From Planctomycetota bacterium (GTDB lineage Bacteria > Planctomycetota > UBA1135 > GCA-002686595): DNA of 64,000 nucleotides. The stretch's first letter is position 1. Every line of letters starts with the position of its first letter. The notes under the pieces are model-generated. The model searched no databases, was not told the origin of the DNA, and saw only the letters and a program-made list of their open reading frames with translations. Of this stretch, positions 17,912 to 27,266 are shown piece by piece. A program made the translations under genes and the position numbers. The DNA lies in contig JADJLZ010000009.1 in the NCBI GenBank assembly GCA_016709875.1, positions 1 through 64,000 on the forward strand. Direction: 5' to 3'.

Positions 17912-19450
17912 GTGAAGCATCCGATCCGCACCGCCGCGCTGCTCTGCGCGCTCGCACTGCCCGCAGCAGCGGGCGACATCCTCTCGCTCAAGGACGGCCG
18001 CGTCATCGAAGGGCCGAAGATGACGCGCACCCAGAAGGGCATCGAGCTCGCCTACGAGCACGGCACGATCCTGATTCCGACCGAGATGATCCTCGACGCG
18101 GTGCTCGACTCCGACTCGGCACTCCCGCCCGCGACCGACGAGGAGCGCGAGATGAGCACCAAGGGCATGGTGCGCTTCGAGGGCAAGTGGGTTCGCACCA
18201 GCCAGCGCGACGAGATCCTGAAGAAGCGCCTCGACGCGCGCCGCGCCGACCTCGAGCAGATGGCCGCGCGCAAGGAATGGCGCAACCGCGGCCAGCAGGA
18301 CACGCAGCACTTCCACTTCGAGTACACGGTCCCCGATCCGATCTTCGAGGGCTACCGCGACCTGATGGAGGCCTACTACACCGACTTCGCCAAGACCTGG
18401 AAGCTCAAGTCGCCCGGTCGCGACGACAGGCTCAACGTCAGCTTCCACGGCGACGAGGAGACCTTCCACCAGGTCTCGGGCGTGGGTTTCGGCGTGCTGG
18501 GCTACTTCCGCTTCGTGAAGCCCTGGGACCTGAACGTTTTCTACGAGCGCATGGATCCGAACTTCACCACCGAGGTGATGTTCCACGAGGCCAACCACTA
18601 CCTGCAGAAACTGATCGAGCTCGACTTCGCCGTGCCGCACTTCCCGGGCGAGTCGCTGGCCGAGTACTACGGCGCAAGCCACTGGGATCCGGAGAAGAAG
18701 AAGCTCTCGACCGGCCTGATCCTCGAGGGCCGGCTGTGCGAGGTGCAGGAGGACATCGTCAAGGGCGACTTCGAGCCGCTCGACGAGCTCGTGCGCACCG
18801 ACCGCGACTACAAGCACTACACCTGGGGCTGGTCGCTCGTGTACTTCCTGATGAACGATCCGCGCTACCAGCCGAAGTTCCAGAAGTTCGTCTTCACGCT
18901 CGCGCGCGGCAAGGGCGTGCTGCGCGAGCCGATGGGAATCGCGAACCTGCAGACGGTCAAGGGCGAGGAGGTCTTCCGCATCTTCCGCGAGGAGCTCGGC
19001 CTGAAGGACGTCGCGGCGGTCAAGAACCTCGAGCGCGAGTGGTACGCGTACATCCAGAAGCTCGCCCCGACCAGCGTCTCGGGTCTCGAGCAGGCCGGCC
19101 TCTCGGCCGCGGGCAACAACCGCCCGCTGCGCGCCACGCGCCTGCTCAAGGAGGCGATCGAGAAGGGCAGCCGCAATCCGCTGGTGCACGCGCGCTACGC
19201 CGAGGTGCTCGCGGGCAAGGGCCGGCGCCTCGACGCGGTCGAGGCCTGGAAGAAGGCGATCGAGATCGACCCGCTCAACGGCAAGTTCTATTCGAGCCTC
19301 GGGCACACGCTGCTCTACGGCAAGAAGGACGCCCCGAGCAACGCCGAGGCGAACCGCATGATCGCGCTCGGCAAGGACCTCGGCTACGACTCGCCCTGGA
19401 TCGAGCTCGACCTCGAAAAGAGCGACGAAAAGGGCGACGGCAAGAATTGA
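17912..19450 (+). CDS. secreted DUF1570-like zinc peptidase with TPR tail
   Basis: 512 residues from GTG 17912 with signal MKHPIRTAALLCALALPAAAG. A short SLA1/SHD1-like strand pair follows (ILSLKDGRVIEGPKMTRTQK). The peptidase-like domain holds the gluzincin motif FHEANHYLQ (His225, Glu226, His229) and a downstream GESLAEYYG whose glutamate is the likely third zinc ligand. The C-terminus (about 390-495) has two TPR units (HARYAEVLAGKGRRLDAVEAWKKAIE). It is probably a periplasmic or secreted metalloprotease. It lies 10 bases after the gene for a related protein lacking the zinc motif, so the two may act together. Confidence 0.7.
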   Translation: MKHPIRTAALLCALALPAAAGDILSLKDGRVIEGPKMTRTQKGIELAYEHGTILIPTEMILDAVLDSDSALPPATDEEREMSTKGMVRFEGKWVRTSQRDEILKKRLDARRADLEQMAARKEWRNRGQQDTQHFHFEYTVPDPIFEGYRDLMEAYYTDFAKTWKLKSPGRDDRLNVSFHGDEETFHQVSGVGFGVLGYFRFVKPWDLNVFYERMDPNFTTEVMFHEANHYLQKLIELDFAVPHFPGESLAEYYGASHWDPEKKKLSTGLILEGRLCEVQEDIVKGDFEPLDELVRTDRDYKHYTWGWSLVYFLMNDPRYQPKFQKFVFTLARGKGVLREPMGIANLQTVKGEEVFRIFREELGLKDVAAVKNLEREWYAYIQKLAPTSVSGLEQAGLSAAGNNRPLRATRLLKEAIEKGSRNPLVHARYAEVLAGKGRRLDAVEAWKKAIEIDPLNGKFYSSLGHTLLYGKKDAPSNAEANRMIALGKDLGYDSPWIELDLEKSDEKGDGKN

Positions 19451-19469
19451 GGCCGCCGCGCGGATCCGC

Positions 19470-19880
19470 TCAGGGCCGGGCCGCGGTCGCCTTGATCTCG
19501 ACGTGCAGGTTCGCCGGCAGCGCGCTCACCGCGACGCAAGCGCGCGCGGGGTAGGGTGCGGGGAACACGCGCGCGTAGACCTGGTTGAACTCCGCGTAGC
19601 GCGCCATGTCGGTCAAATAGACCGTCACGTCGACCACGTCCGCGAGCCCCAGTCCCGAGCGCGCGAGCTCCTTCTCGACCGCGCGGATCGCGCCCTCGGC
19701 CTCCTCGGCGAAGCTGCCGGCGCTCGAGCCGCCCTTGCCGGCGACGAAGACCAGGCCGTGCGCCTCGACCGAGGCCGAGTAAGGACCCAGGGCGTTCTCG
19801 GCGATGAGGTGCTTGGAGGGCGCGCTCGCGCACGCGAACGAGCTGAGGGCGAGGAGCAGGGCGGCGATGTGGGGGCGCAT
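19470..19880 (-). CDS. exported RidA/YjgF-family protein
   Basis: 136 residues. Cytoplasmic RidA proteins remove reactive enamine/imine intermediates of amino-acid metabolism. The core here is typical: LGPYSASVEAHGLVFVAGKGG, VVDVTVYLTDMARYAEFNQVY, PARACVAVSALPANLHVEIKATA. The conserved arginine of the active site is present (ARACVAV). It carries an extra N-terminal hydrophobic signal (MRPHIAALLLALSSFACAS). The Cys17 lipobox is poor, so secreted and lipid-anchored forms are both possible. An exported RidA is unusual because its known substrates are cytoplasmic. It is convergent with the peptidase gene 20 bases away. Confidence 0.75.
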   Translation of the reverse strand: MRPHIAALLLALSSFACASAPSKHLIAENALGPYSASVEAHGLVFVAGKGGSSAGSFAEEAEGAIRAVEKELARSGLGLADVVDVTVYLTDMARYAEFNQVYARVFPAPYPARACVAVSALPANLHVEIKATAARP

Positions 19881-19956
19881 GCGCGCATCATCCCCGGCCG
19901 AGCGCTCCCCCACAAGCGCGCCTGGAGCGCGAGCGTCCTCTAGACTCCTTCCCCGC

Positions 19957-21603
19957 ATGGACGATCGCCAACGAGCCGGATCCCGCGCCGCAGGGCCGCC
20001 CTCGCGCCGCTGGCTCGCGCTCCTGGGTCTGGCGACCCTGCTCGGGATCAGGCTGCGCTTCGACCAGATCGGGCTGCAGATCGCGGCCGACGACGAGTGG
20101 CATTCGCTGCACGCCGTGCGCGACAGCAGCCTCACCTGGATCCTGACGCACTTTGGGATCTGCGACCACTGCGTGCCGCTGACAGCCCTGGATTGGATCC
20201 TGGCGCAGACAGTCGGCTTGAGCGAAATGGGCATGCGCGCGCTGCCGCTCGCGGCGGGCTGCCTGTCCGTACCGCTGCTCGCCTGGCTCTTGCGCGCGGA
20301 GCTCGGGGAGCGCGCGAGCCTGCTCTTCGCGGCTCTGCTCGCGATCGCTCCGCTCGAGGTCTTCTACTCGCGCATCGCGCGCCCCTACCCGGTCGTGTTC
20401 CTGCTGTCGCTCGTCGCGCTGCTCGCACTGCGGCGCTGGCTGCGCGGCGGGGGCCGGGGCTGGGCCGCGAGCTACGCCGTGTGCGCAGCGCTCGCGCTGT
20501 GGTTCCACCTGGTGGTCCTGCCCTTCGTCCTCGCGCCGCTCGCCTGGAGCTTTCTTGCATGCCGCGGACACGTGCGCTCGCGCGCTGCCATCGCCGGCCT
20601 GGCATGCGTCACGCTGCTCGCCGCGGCGCTGCTCGTCGGTCCCCCGCTCTACGGCGACCTGCATTCGATGGAGCAGCGCTCGCTGGGCGGCGCGCTCGGA
20701 TTCCCCGACGGGCAGGTGTGCTTCGAGCTGGTGTCCGGGAGCTTTCGCCTCCTGCTCGTCTTCTCCTTCGCGCTCGCGCTGCTCCTCGGCGCGCTCGTCC
20801 TGCGCCACACGGGAAACCTCGGAACCTGGTTCCTCGTGCCGAGCCTCGCGCAGGTGCTGTTGCTGGCATTCGCACGGCCTTCGGGCATCGAGGAGCCGAT
20901 CATCTTCGTGCGCTACCTGCTCCCGCTGCACGGCCTGGCGCTGGTCGCCGTCGCGCTCGGCCTCGAGCGCCTCGACCGGCTCGCACGCGATGAGTTCCCG
21001 CGCCTGCCGCGCGAGCTCGCGGCCTTCGGATGCTGCGCCGCGTTGTACGCCTTCGGACCGCTGCCCTGGATCCAGTCGCGGCCCAACAGCTGGAGCAACG
21101 CGCTCGTCTACCAGGCGAACTACGAGCGCACCTTCCCCTACGCCTTCGCGCGCGGCGTGCTCAAGATGGAGGGCGTGCCGCCGATCTACGCCGAGCTCGC
21201 GCGCGACGCGCGGCCGGGCGAGGTGCTGCTCGAGGCCCCCAACTACGGCGCTTCGCACCTCTCCGCCTTCCCGATCTACCAGCGCTCGCACCGGCTGCCG
21301 TTCCTCGTGGGCTTCGTGACGCCGGCCGAGGTTCCGCTGCCGCTGTGCGAGGTGCGCGCCGACGATGTACGCTTCCGCTTCCGCAACGCGCTGCACGTCC
21401 TGCAGTTCGACGAGCTGCACACGCGCCACGTGCGCTTCGTGCTCTTCCATCGCCGGCCACCCGCGAGCCTCGCCGACGCGCTCCACGTCGACCTGCGCTA
21501 CGTCGAGCAGTCGATCCGCGACTACAAGCAGCGCTTCGGCCCGCCGCGCTTCGAGGACGCACAGCTGTGCGTGTTCGACTTGGCACCCGACGCGACGCGC
21601 TAG
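19957..21603 (+). CDS. GT39/ArnT-like membrane glycosyltransferase
   Basis: 548 residues with about ten membrane helices. The first periplasmic loop contains ADDEWHSLHAVRDSS, where the paired acidic residues match the catalytic Asp/Glu of the ArnT/PMT (GT-C) superfamily. ARPYPVVFLLSLVALLALRRWL is another family-typical segment, and the C-terminal 150 residues are soluble. Such enzymes use polyprenyl-phosphate sugars to glycosylate lipids or proteins outside the inner membrane. The target cannot be told. Its stop TAG shares bases with the stop of convergent xylB: the palindrome CTAG at 21600-21603 serves both. Confidence 0.75.
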   Translation: MDDRQRAGSRAAGPPSRRWLALLGLATLLGIRLRFDQIGLQIAADDEWHSLHAVRDSSLTWILTHFGICDHCVPLTALDWILAQTVGLSEMGMRALPLAAGCLSVPLLAWLLRAELGERASLLFAALLAIAPLEVFYSRIARPYPVVFLLSLVALLALRRWLRGGGRGWAASYAVCAALALWFHLVVLPFVLAPLAWSFLACRGHVRSRAAIAGLACVTLLAAALLVGPPLYGDLHSMEQRSLGGALGFPDGQVCFELVSGSFRLLLVFSFALALLLGALVLRHTGNLGTWFLVPSLAQVLLLAFARPSGIEEPIIFVRYLLPLHGLALVAVALGLERLDRLARDEFPRLPRELAAFGCCAALYAFGPLPWIQSRPNSWSNALVYQANYERTFPYAFARGVLKMEGVPPIYAELARDARPGEVLLEAPNYGASHLSAFPIYQRSHRLPFLVGFVTPAEVPLPLCEVRADDVRFRFRNALHVLQFDELHTRHVRFVLFHRRPPASLADALHVDLRYVEQSIRDYKQRFGPPRFEDAQLCVFDLAPDATR

Positions 21604-23066
21604 TCGAAGTTCCGGCGCACGAGCTCGCGGAAGCGCGCCCCGAGCACTCTGTATTCCGCTGCTGCGCGCGGATCGGGATCCAGAGGCTCGCCCGCCCCCG
21701 CGAGGAACCCGCGTGCGAGCTCGTCGAGGCTCGCGGACCCGCCCGTGCTGCGGCTCACGGCCCAGGCCGCCTGCAGCGCAGCCCCGAGCGCCGCCGATTC
21801 CGGCTCGGCCAGCGGACGCACGCGCAAGCCGAGCACGTCGGCCAGCACGCGTTTCCAGGCCCGGCTGCGCGAGGCGCCGCCGACCAGGTGCAGCTCCTCG
21901 CCGTGCGTGCCGAGTGCGCGCAGGCGCTCGAGTCCCCAGGCAAGGTTGAGCGCGACGCCTTCGAGCGCGGCGCGCGCGAGCGCGGCGGGCTCGAGCGAAC
22001 CGCCGCGCACGCCGTGCAGCACGCCGCAGGCCTGCGGCAGGTCCGGCACGCGCTCGCCCGCGAGGTAGGGCAGGAACAGCAGGCCGCCCGCGCCGGGGTC
22101 GACCGAGAGCGCGAGCTCGTCGAAGCGCTCGTGCGTGAGCGCGAAGGCGCGCCGCACCTCCTCGCTCACGCCGGTCGCGTTCATCACGCACAGGAGCGGC
22201 ATCCACGCACCGCTCGCGTCGCAGAAGGGCGCGATCAGGCCCTCCGGATCGGCGAGCGGACGTTCGCTGCGGTGAAAGATCGTGGCCGAGGTTCCCAGCG
22301 AGCACACCAGCACGCCCGCGCGCGTCGCCCCCGAGCCGATCGCGGAGCACATGTTGTCGCCGCTGCCGGCCGAGACGGGCGTGCCCTGCGCGAGGCCCGT
22401 GAGCTGCGCGCCGCGCGCATCGAGCACACCCGGCAGCGCGTCCGCCGCGACGAGCGGCGGCAGGAGTTGCGCGAGGCGCGGGTGCACAGCTTGCATCGCA
22501 CGCGCGTCGAAGCGCCGCTGCGCCGCGTCGAAAAAGCCCGTGCCCGAGGCATCGCCGCACTCCATCCAGGCCTTGCCCGTGAGCACGAAGTTCACGTAGT
22601 CGTGCGGCAAGAGCACGCGCGCGACACGCTCGAAAACGCGCGGCTCCTGCTGCGCGAGCCAGGTGATCTTCGAGGCGGTGTAGCCGACCGGAATGCGCTG
22701 GCCCAGGCGTTGCGAGAGCTCCTCGGCCTCCTTGGCGGTTGCGGTATCGCACCACAGCTTCGCAGCGCGCAGCGCCTCACCCTGCTCGTCGAGCACGACC
22801 AGACCGTGCTGCTGGCCCGAGACGCCGACACCGCCGACGCGCGCGCGATCGCGCGGACGCTCGCGGAAGAGCTCGGCGCAGGCCGCGCGGATCGCCTCGA
22901 TCCAGGTCGAGGGATGCTGCTCCGCCGCGCCCGGTGGCAGGCCTTCGATCAGGCCGTAGGCCGAACTCGCGCGCGCGAGCACGCGCTGCGACTCGAGGTC
23001 GATGAGCAGCGCCTTCGTGCCCTGGGTGCCGACGTCCAGGCCGAGGAAGAGCGACTTCGCCGCCAT
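21600..23066 (-). CDS. xylB: xylulokinase
   Basis: 488 residues, a normal length for FGGY kinases. It phosphorylates D-xylulose to xylulose 5-phosphate for the pentose phosphate pathway. Phosphate-binding and sugar-binding motifs are clear: LGLDVGTQGTKALLID, GVSGQQHGLVVLD, ECGDASGTGFFD and SAGSGDNMCSAIGSGA. LHLVGGASRSRAWKRVLAD is the ADP-binding loop. It lies seven bases downstream of xylA in the same operon, which supports xylulose over glycerol or gluconate as substrate. Confidence 0.9.
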   Translation of the reverse strand: MAAKSLFLGLDVGTQGTKALLIDLESQRVLARASSAYGLIEGLPPGAAEQHPSTWIEAIRAACAELFRERPRDRARVGGVGVSGQQHGLVVLDEQGEALRAAKLWCDTATAKEAEELSQRLGQRIPVGYTASKITWLAQQEPRVFERVARVLLPHDYVNFVLTGKAWMECGDASGTGFFDAAQRRFDARAMQAVHPRLAQLLPPLVAADALPGVLDARGAQLTGLAQGTPVSAGSGDNMCSAIGSGATRAGVLVCSLGTSATIFHRSERPLADPEGLIAPFCDASGAWMPLLCVMNATGVSEEVRRAFALTHERFDELALSVDPGAGGLLFLPYLAGERVPDLPQACGVLHGVRGGSLEPAALARAALEGVALNLAWGLERLRALGTHGEELHLVGGASRSRAWKRVLADVLGLRVRPLAEPESAALGAALQAAWAVSRSTGGSASLDELARGFLAGAGEPLDPDPRAAAEYRVLGARFRELVRRNFD

Positions 23067-23073
23067 GCGTCTC

Positions 23074-24249
23074 TCAGCCCCGCACGCCGAGCAGGTGTTC
23101 CATCATCAGCTGGTCGAGCTTTTCGTAGGAGAGGCCCTTGCGGCCGAGCTCTTCGGGATCGAGCACCGCGCCGCGCAGCTTGGCGGACTTCTCGCGCGTG
23201 TAGCCCGAGAGCAGCGGGTCGAGCGCCGCGTCCTTCTGCTCGGCGATCAGCGCGCGCACTTCCGGATCGGCGTCGAAGCGCTTGGCTTTCGCCTTGAGGA
23301 TCTTGTACGTGCGCATCGAGCCGCGCGCGAAGTCCCACACGCCGGCCTCGTCCTCGGTGCGGTAGGCGTGGCTGTCGAAGTGCAGCGGCCCGGTGTAGGG
23401 CGCGCCGCCGAGCGTGCCCTCGAGCAGGCGCACCAGCAGGAAGGCCTGGCGCACGTCCTCGGAGCCAAAGCGCAGGTCCTGGTCGTAGCGGCCGATCTTC
23501 TGCGCGTTGAGGTCGATGTGGAAGAGCTTCGCGCACTCCATCGCCTGCGCGACGGCGTGCACGAACGAGAGCCCGGACATGTTCTCGTGCGCCACCTCGG
23601 GGTTGACGCCGACCATCTCGGGGTGCGCCAGCGTCGAAATGAAATGCAGCATGTGGCCCGTGGTCGGGAAGTAGATGTCGCCGCGCGGCTCGTTGGGCTT
23701 GGCTTCGAGGGCGAAGCGCAGCTCGTAGCGCTGGTCCTTCACGTACTCGCACAGGTAGTCCATCGCATCGCGCGTGCGCGCAATCGCGCTGCGCGGATCG
23801 CGGCAGGCGTCCGCTTCCGTGCCCTCGCGCCCGCCCCAGAAGACGTAGATCTTCGCGCCCAACTCGACCCCCAGGTCGATCGCGTCCATCGTCTTGCGCA
23901 GCGCGAAGGCGCGCACCTTGGGGTCGTTCGAGCTGAACGATCCGTCCTTGAAGACCGGGTGCGAGAAGAGGTTGGTCGTGGCCATCGGCACGACCATGCC
24001 GTTGTCCTCGAGCGCGCCCTTGAACTCGCGCACGATGCTGTCGCGCTGCGCGGCACTCGCACCGAAGGGGATGAGGTCGTTGTCGTGCAGGTTGACGCCG
24101 TACGCGCCGCACTCGGCCAGCTTCTGCACGATGTACGTCGGCCGCATCGGCACGCGCGTCTCGGGCCCGAAGGGATCACGGCCAGGGTTGCCGACCGTCC
24201 AGAGGCCAAAGGTGAAGCGGTCGGACTTGTTGGGTGTGTAGGCGTCCAT
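23074..24249 (-). CDS. xylA: xylose isomerase
   Basis: 391 residues from ATG 24249, the length of the short (actinobacterial-type, class I) enzymes. It converts D-xylose to D-xylulose using two divalent metals. Active-site motifs are intact: GVNLHDNDL (catalytic His and Asp), FALEAKPNEPRGD (Glu and Lys), VAHENMSGL (metal-binding His), FHIDLNAQKIGRYDQDLRFG (metal Asp residues) and LHFDSHAYRTED. Upstream genes are 20 bases away in the same direction, so it belongs to the DUF58/BatA/redoxin operon, an unusual neighbourhood for a sugar isomerase. Confidence 0.93.
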   Translation of the reverse strand: MDAYTPNKSDRFTFGLWTVGNPGRDPFGPETRVPMRPTYIVQKLAECGAYGVNLHDNDLIPFGASAAQRDSIVREFKGALEDNGMVVPMATTNLFSHPVFKDGSFSSNDPKVRAFALRKTMDAIDLGVELGAKIYVFWGGREGTEADACRDPRSAIARTRDAMDYLCEYVKDQRYELRFALEAKPNEPRGDIYFPTTGHMLHFISTLAHPEMVGVNPEVAHENMSGLSFVHAVAQAMECAKLFHIDLNAQKIGRYDQDLRFGSEDVRQAFLLVRLLEGTLGGAPYTGPLHFDSHAYRTEDEAGVWDFARGSMRTYKILKAKAKRFDADPEVRALIAEQKDAALDPLLSGYTREKSAKLRGAVLDPEELGRKGLSYEKLDQLMMEHLLGVRG

Positions 24250-24269
24250 GTCTTGGGGCGGTCGGGGGT

Positions 24270-26021
24270 TCAGCGGGTCACACTCTGGCCAGTCGCAGGC
24301 TCGACCTCGAGTTCGAGTTGCTCGTGCGCGTCGACGTAGAACACGAAACCGTACATCATCTCGTCGTAGGTTTCTTGTCCGAAGCGCACGGCCTTCGCGG
24401 GGTCGGGGTTGAAGGGATTGAAGCCTGAATTGTCGAAATGCGCCAGCGCTTCCAGGCGCGTGCCCTTGGCGAAGCGTTTCTCGCCGAAGCGCCAGACGTA
24501 GGGCAGCTGCCAGTCGAAGCTGTAGTTGGGCACGCACAGGAGATCCGCACGCGCCCCGGCCGGATCCTGTTCGACGATGCGCATGTCCCGGCCGCGCAGG
24601 TGCATGTGCACGAACAGGCCCACCCCGATCGCGTCCTCGGCAAAGGTGCGCTGCGCGCGAACGGGCCAAGCGGGCGCGCCGGGCGGGATCTCGAAACGGA
24701 AGTCGGCCAGCTCGAAGTGGCGCAAGCGCTGTTCGACCTTACCGCGCGGAAAGCGCAGGCCGACCGAGATCTGGTCCTCCTCAGCGCGGCCGCTGGTGAC
24801 GTAGTGCACCTGCAATCCGAGCAGCGAACCGGCCGGGATGCAGCAGGCTACCCCCTCGGGAAGTTGCATCGCATCCCCGCCGGGAACCTGCCCGGTGAGG
24901 AAGTTCTGCGCCGTGACGCGGTCGCCGAGCTTGTACCAGCCGAGGTTCGCGTGGTGCACGACGCGCGGATTCGAGGGCCGGATCTCGAGCGCCTCGACCC
25001 AGGTGTCGGAGAGGAAGAGGTGCGGGATGACCTGGTAGGCATAAGGCACATAACCTGTCGCCGGCACCTTGGTCGAGCCGAGCACACTGAGCACGAGATC
25101 GGGTTTGCCGATGCGCCAGCCTTCCTGCGGCGGGTGCTCGGGCTCGGCGCGCACGCTCTCGCCGTTCTCGCCCGGCGGCGCGCCCGCGCGCAGCCACTGC
25201 ACCAACTCGACGCGCTCCTCGCGCGAGAGACCGAGCTCGTTCTCGAAGTGCTGCGTACGCGCAGCGAACCAGGGCGGCATGCGCCGCTGCAGCACGACCT
25301 CCTCGATCATCGCCGCCTTGGCCGCCAGCTGCGCCCGCGTTCCCAGCGCGAAGGGCGCCATTCCGCCTTCGACGTGGCACGCAGCGCAATGCCGCGCGAC
25401 GAGTGGCGCGATCTGGGCCACCCAGGTCGGCGTGTGCGCGGGATCCGCGCGCGCGATCTCCACCGGCGGCGTGATCAGGCAGCCCTCGAGCGGAGTCTGC
25501 GGCACGCGCACCGCGCGCTCGGCGAGCACGTCCTCGAGCGCCTCGGCGAGATCCGCGCGCACCTCGCCCGGCACGTTGCCCGAGTAGCGCTGCGCGGCAT
25601 CGAAGCGACCGCGGTAGGCGAGCGTGCCGTGCGCATCGAGCACGAGGCACTCGGGCGTGCGCGTCGCGCCCAACGCGCGCGTCGCAGCGCCGTCGAAATC
25701 GCGGCCGAGCGGGAACTCGCAGCCCTGGTCCAGGGCGCGCGCCGCGGCTTCGACGAGGTCGTCGTCGGGGCCGACGTCCAGCGCGAGGAATTGCACGCCG
25801 CGCGGGCGCAACTTGCGCTCCAGCTCGGCCACGCGCGGCAGCACGCGCGCCGCGATCGGACAGTCGATCGAGGTGAACACGACCACCGTCGCCGCGTGCG
25901 GACCCAGATCGCTGAGCTCGCGCGCGAGCCAGCGCGTGTCCGTGAACGGAACGCGTCCGACGCTGGCGCCGATCGGTAGTCCGTCGCCGTTGCACAGTGC
26001 GAGGAAGAGCGCCGCGATCAT
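24270..26021 (-). CDS. redoxin-cytochrome c-Cu monooxygenase fusion
   Basis: 583 residues. Residues 20-170 form a thioredoxin-like fold with a single cysteine at the usual site (VVFTSIDCPIAARVLP). Residues 205-265 carry one heme-c motif, RHCAACHVEGGMAP (CAACH 212-216), then VVLQRRMPPWFA. Residues 320-575 resemble copper type II ascorbate-dependent monooxygenases, with histidines in RVVHHANLGWYKL and LFVHMHLRGRDMRI. Fusions of this order are frequent in Planctomycetota. The substrate is unknown; the domains suggest a periplasmic redox enzyme passing electrons from heme to copper. The N-terminus (MIAALFLALCNGDGLP) is a short possible export signal. Confidence 0.8.
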   Translation of the reverse strand: MIAALFLALCNGDGLPIGASVGRVPFTDTRWLARELSDLGPHAATVVVFTSIDCPIAARVLPRVAELERKLRPRGVQFLALDVGPDDDLVEAAARALDQGCEFPLGRDFDGAATRALGATRTPECLVLDAHGTLAYRGRFDAAQRYSGNVPGEVRADLAEALEDVLAERAVRVPQTPLEGCLITPPVEIARADPAHTPTWVAQIAPLVARHCAACHVEGGMAPFALGTRAQLAAKAAMIEEVVLQRRMPPWFAARTQHFENELGLSREERVELVQWLRAGAPPGENGESVRAEPEHPPQEGWRIGKPDLVLSVLGSTKVPATGYVPYAYQVIPHLFLSDTWVEALEIRPSNPRVVHHANLGWYKLGDRVTAQNFLTGQVPGGDAMQLPEGVACCIPAGSLLGLQVHYVTSGRAEEDQISVGLRFPRGKVEQRLRHFELADFRFEIPPGAPAWPVRAQRTFAEDAIGVGLFVHMHLRGRDMRIVEQDPAGARADLLCVPNYSFDWQLPYVWRFGEKRFAKGTRLEALAHFDNSGFNPFNPDPAKAVRFGQETYDEMMYGFVFYVDAHEQLELEVEPATGQSVTR

Positions 26022-26028
26022 GGCCCGA

Positions 26029-27261
26029 TTATGCCCGAAGCGCGCGCACGACCCAGGCGCCGAGAGCACACACAGCCGCCGCGAGCGCGAGCCAGCCGCC
26101 GAGCGGCCGCGCTTCGCCCTGCTCGAGCGGGACGGAGGCCGCCGGCGCGCGCCAGGCGGCCGCACCCTGGGCGCTGCGCGCCTCGATGGGAACGACGCCG
26201 ACCGGTTGGAGGCGCAGCGAGTCGAAGAGCTCACCCCACGAGACCGCGAAGGCCGCGGGGTCGCCCGCGGGCGGCTCGAGCGCGCGGATCGAGGTGCGCA
26301 CGCGCCCCGGCGCGGCGAGCACGCACGGCCCGCCCGCGGAGAGCCAGCTCGCCTCCCCCACCGTGGGCACGAGCGCAGGCCCGATGGTCGCGCGCGCACT
26401 CCAGCCGTCGCGCGCCAGTTCGAGCTCGCGCGCCGCGCCTTCCGACTCGAGTACGAATTCGAAGAGCTCGGATTCCTCGCGCGTGGCGCGCAGCGCGAAC
26501 CCCTCGCTCCCGGCCCACAGTTGCGCCAGCGCGCGCAGCGGCTCGGGCAGCCGTGTGTCGACGAACACACCCAGGTCGGCTTCGCCGTAGGCGTCCTCGA
26601 CGCGCACGACGCGTTCGCCGTCCCAGTCCAGGCGCGCGCGCCCCTCGCGGCCGATCGCACCGGGCACGGCCGCGCCACCGCTGGCCGAATATCCCGCGCG
26701 CACGGGCAGGGTGTCGAAGCGCGCGGAGATCCAGAGCGCGTCGGCACGGTCGTAGCGCGCCCAATCGGGCGCCGCGCGGCGCGCACGCGGCGTACGCAGG
26801 AGTTCCGCGGGCACATCGCGCTCCACAAGACCCTCGGGCCAGGCCTCGTCGATCCACACGAGTTCGTCCTGCCTGCGCAGCTGCGTCGCGATCCAGGCGC
26901 GCAGCGGCTCGAGCGCGTGCTCCAGGCGCGTGCGACCGCCGTCGGTGAGGTACATCCCCTGGCTGCGGTCGACGATCAGCAGGAAGCGCCGCGGCGCCTC
27001 CGCGCGCACGTGCTCGGGTTGCGCGAGTGCGAACGCGCCCAGGCACAGCGCCAGCGCCAGGCAGGCGAGCGCGAGTGGCACGCGCCGCTTGCGCCGCTCC
27101 GCGCTCGGATGCGCGCGCTCGGCCGCGCGCCAGGCCTCGAGCGTGCCGGTGAACAGCGCGCGCACCGCTCCCCCGCGCGCACCGAGCACGAGTGCCGCGA
27201 TCGGCAGTGCGAGCAGGGCGAGGAAGCCCGGCGCGAGGAAGCGGATGCCGAGGAGCTCCAC
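26029..27261 (-). CDS. BatA-like membrane protein with degenerate VWA domain
   Basis: 410 residues. The N-terminus (IRFLAPGFLALLALPIAALVLGARG and a second helix near 65-82) matches the BatA/aerotolerance N-terminal domain. A von Willebrand A-like stretch follows (RRFLLIVDRSQGMYLTDGG), but the metal site reads DRSQG instead of DxSxS, so metal binding is doubtful. A final helix lies near 390-408. It is five bases downstream of the DUF58 gene. DUF58/BatA pairs often work with a MoxR ATPase, but none is seen here. Confidence 0.7.
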   Translation of the reverse strand: MELLGIRFLAPGFLALLALPIAALVLGARGGAVRALFTGTLEAWRAAERAHPSAERRKRRVPLALACLALALCLGAFALAQPEHVRAEAPRRFLLIVDRSQGMYLTDGGRTRLEHALEPLRAWIATQLRRQDELVWIDEAWPEGLVERDVPAELLRTPRARRAAPDWARYDRADALWISARFDTLPVRAGYSASGGAAVPGAIGREGRARLDWDGERVVRVEDAYGEADLGVFVDTRLPEPLRALAQLWAGSEGFALRATREESELFEFVLESEGAARELELARDGWSARATIGPALVPTVGEASWLSAGGPCVLAAPGRVRTSIRALEPPAGDPAAFAVSWGELFDSLRLQPVGVVPIEARSAQGAAAWRAPAASVPLEQGEARPLGGWLALAAAVCALGAWVVRALRA

Positions 27262-27266
27262 GGGGT

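Noticed and set aside
24250..24669. Longer N-terminus for xylose isomerase
   Set aside because: The extension overlaps the redoxin fusion gene out of frame. ATG 24249 gives the normal length and N-terminus of class I enzymes.
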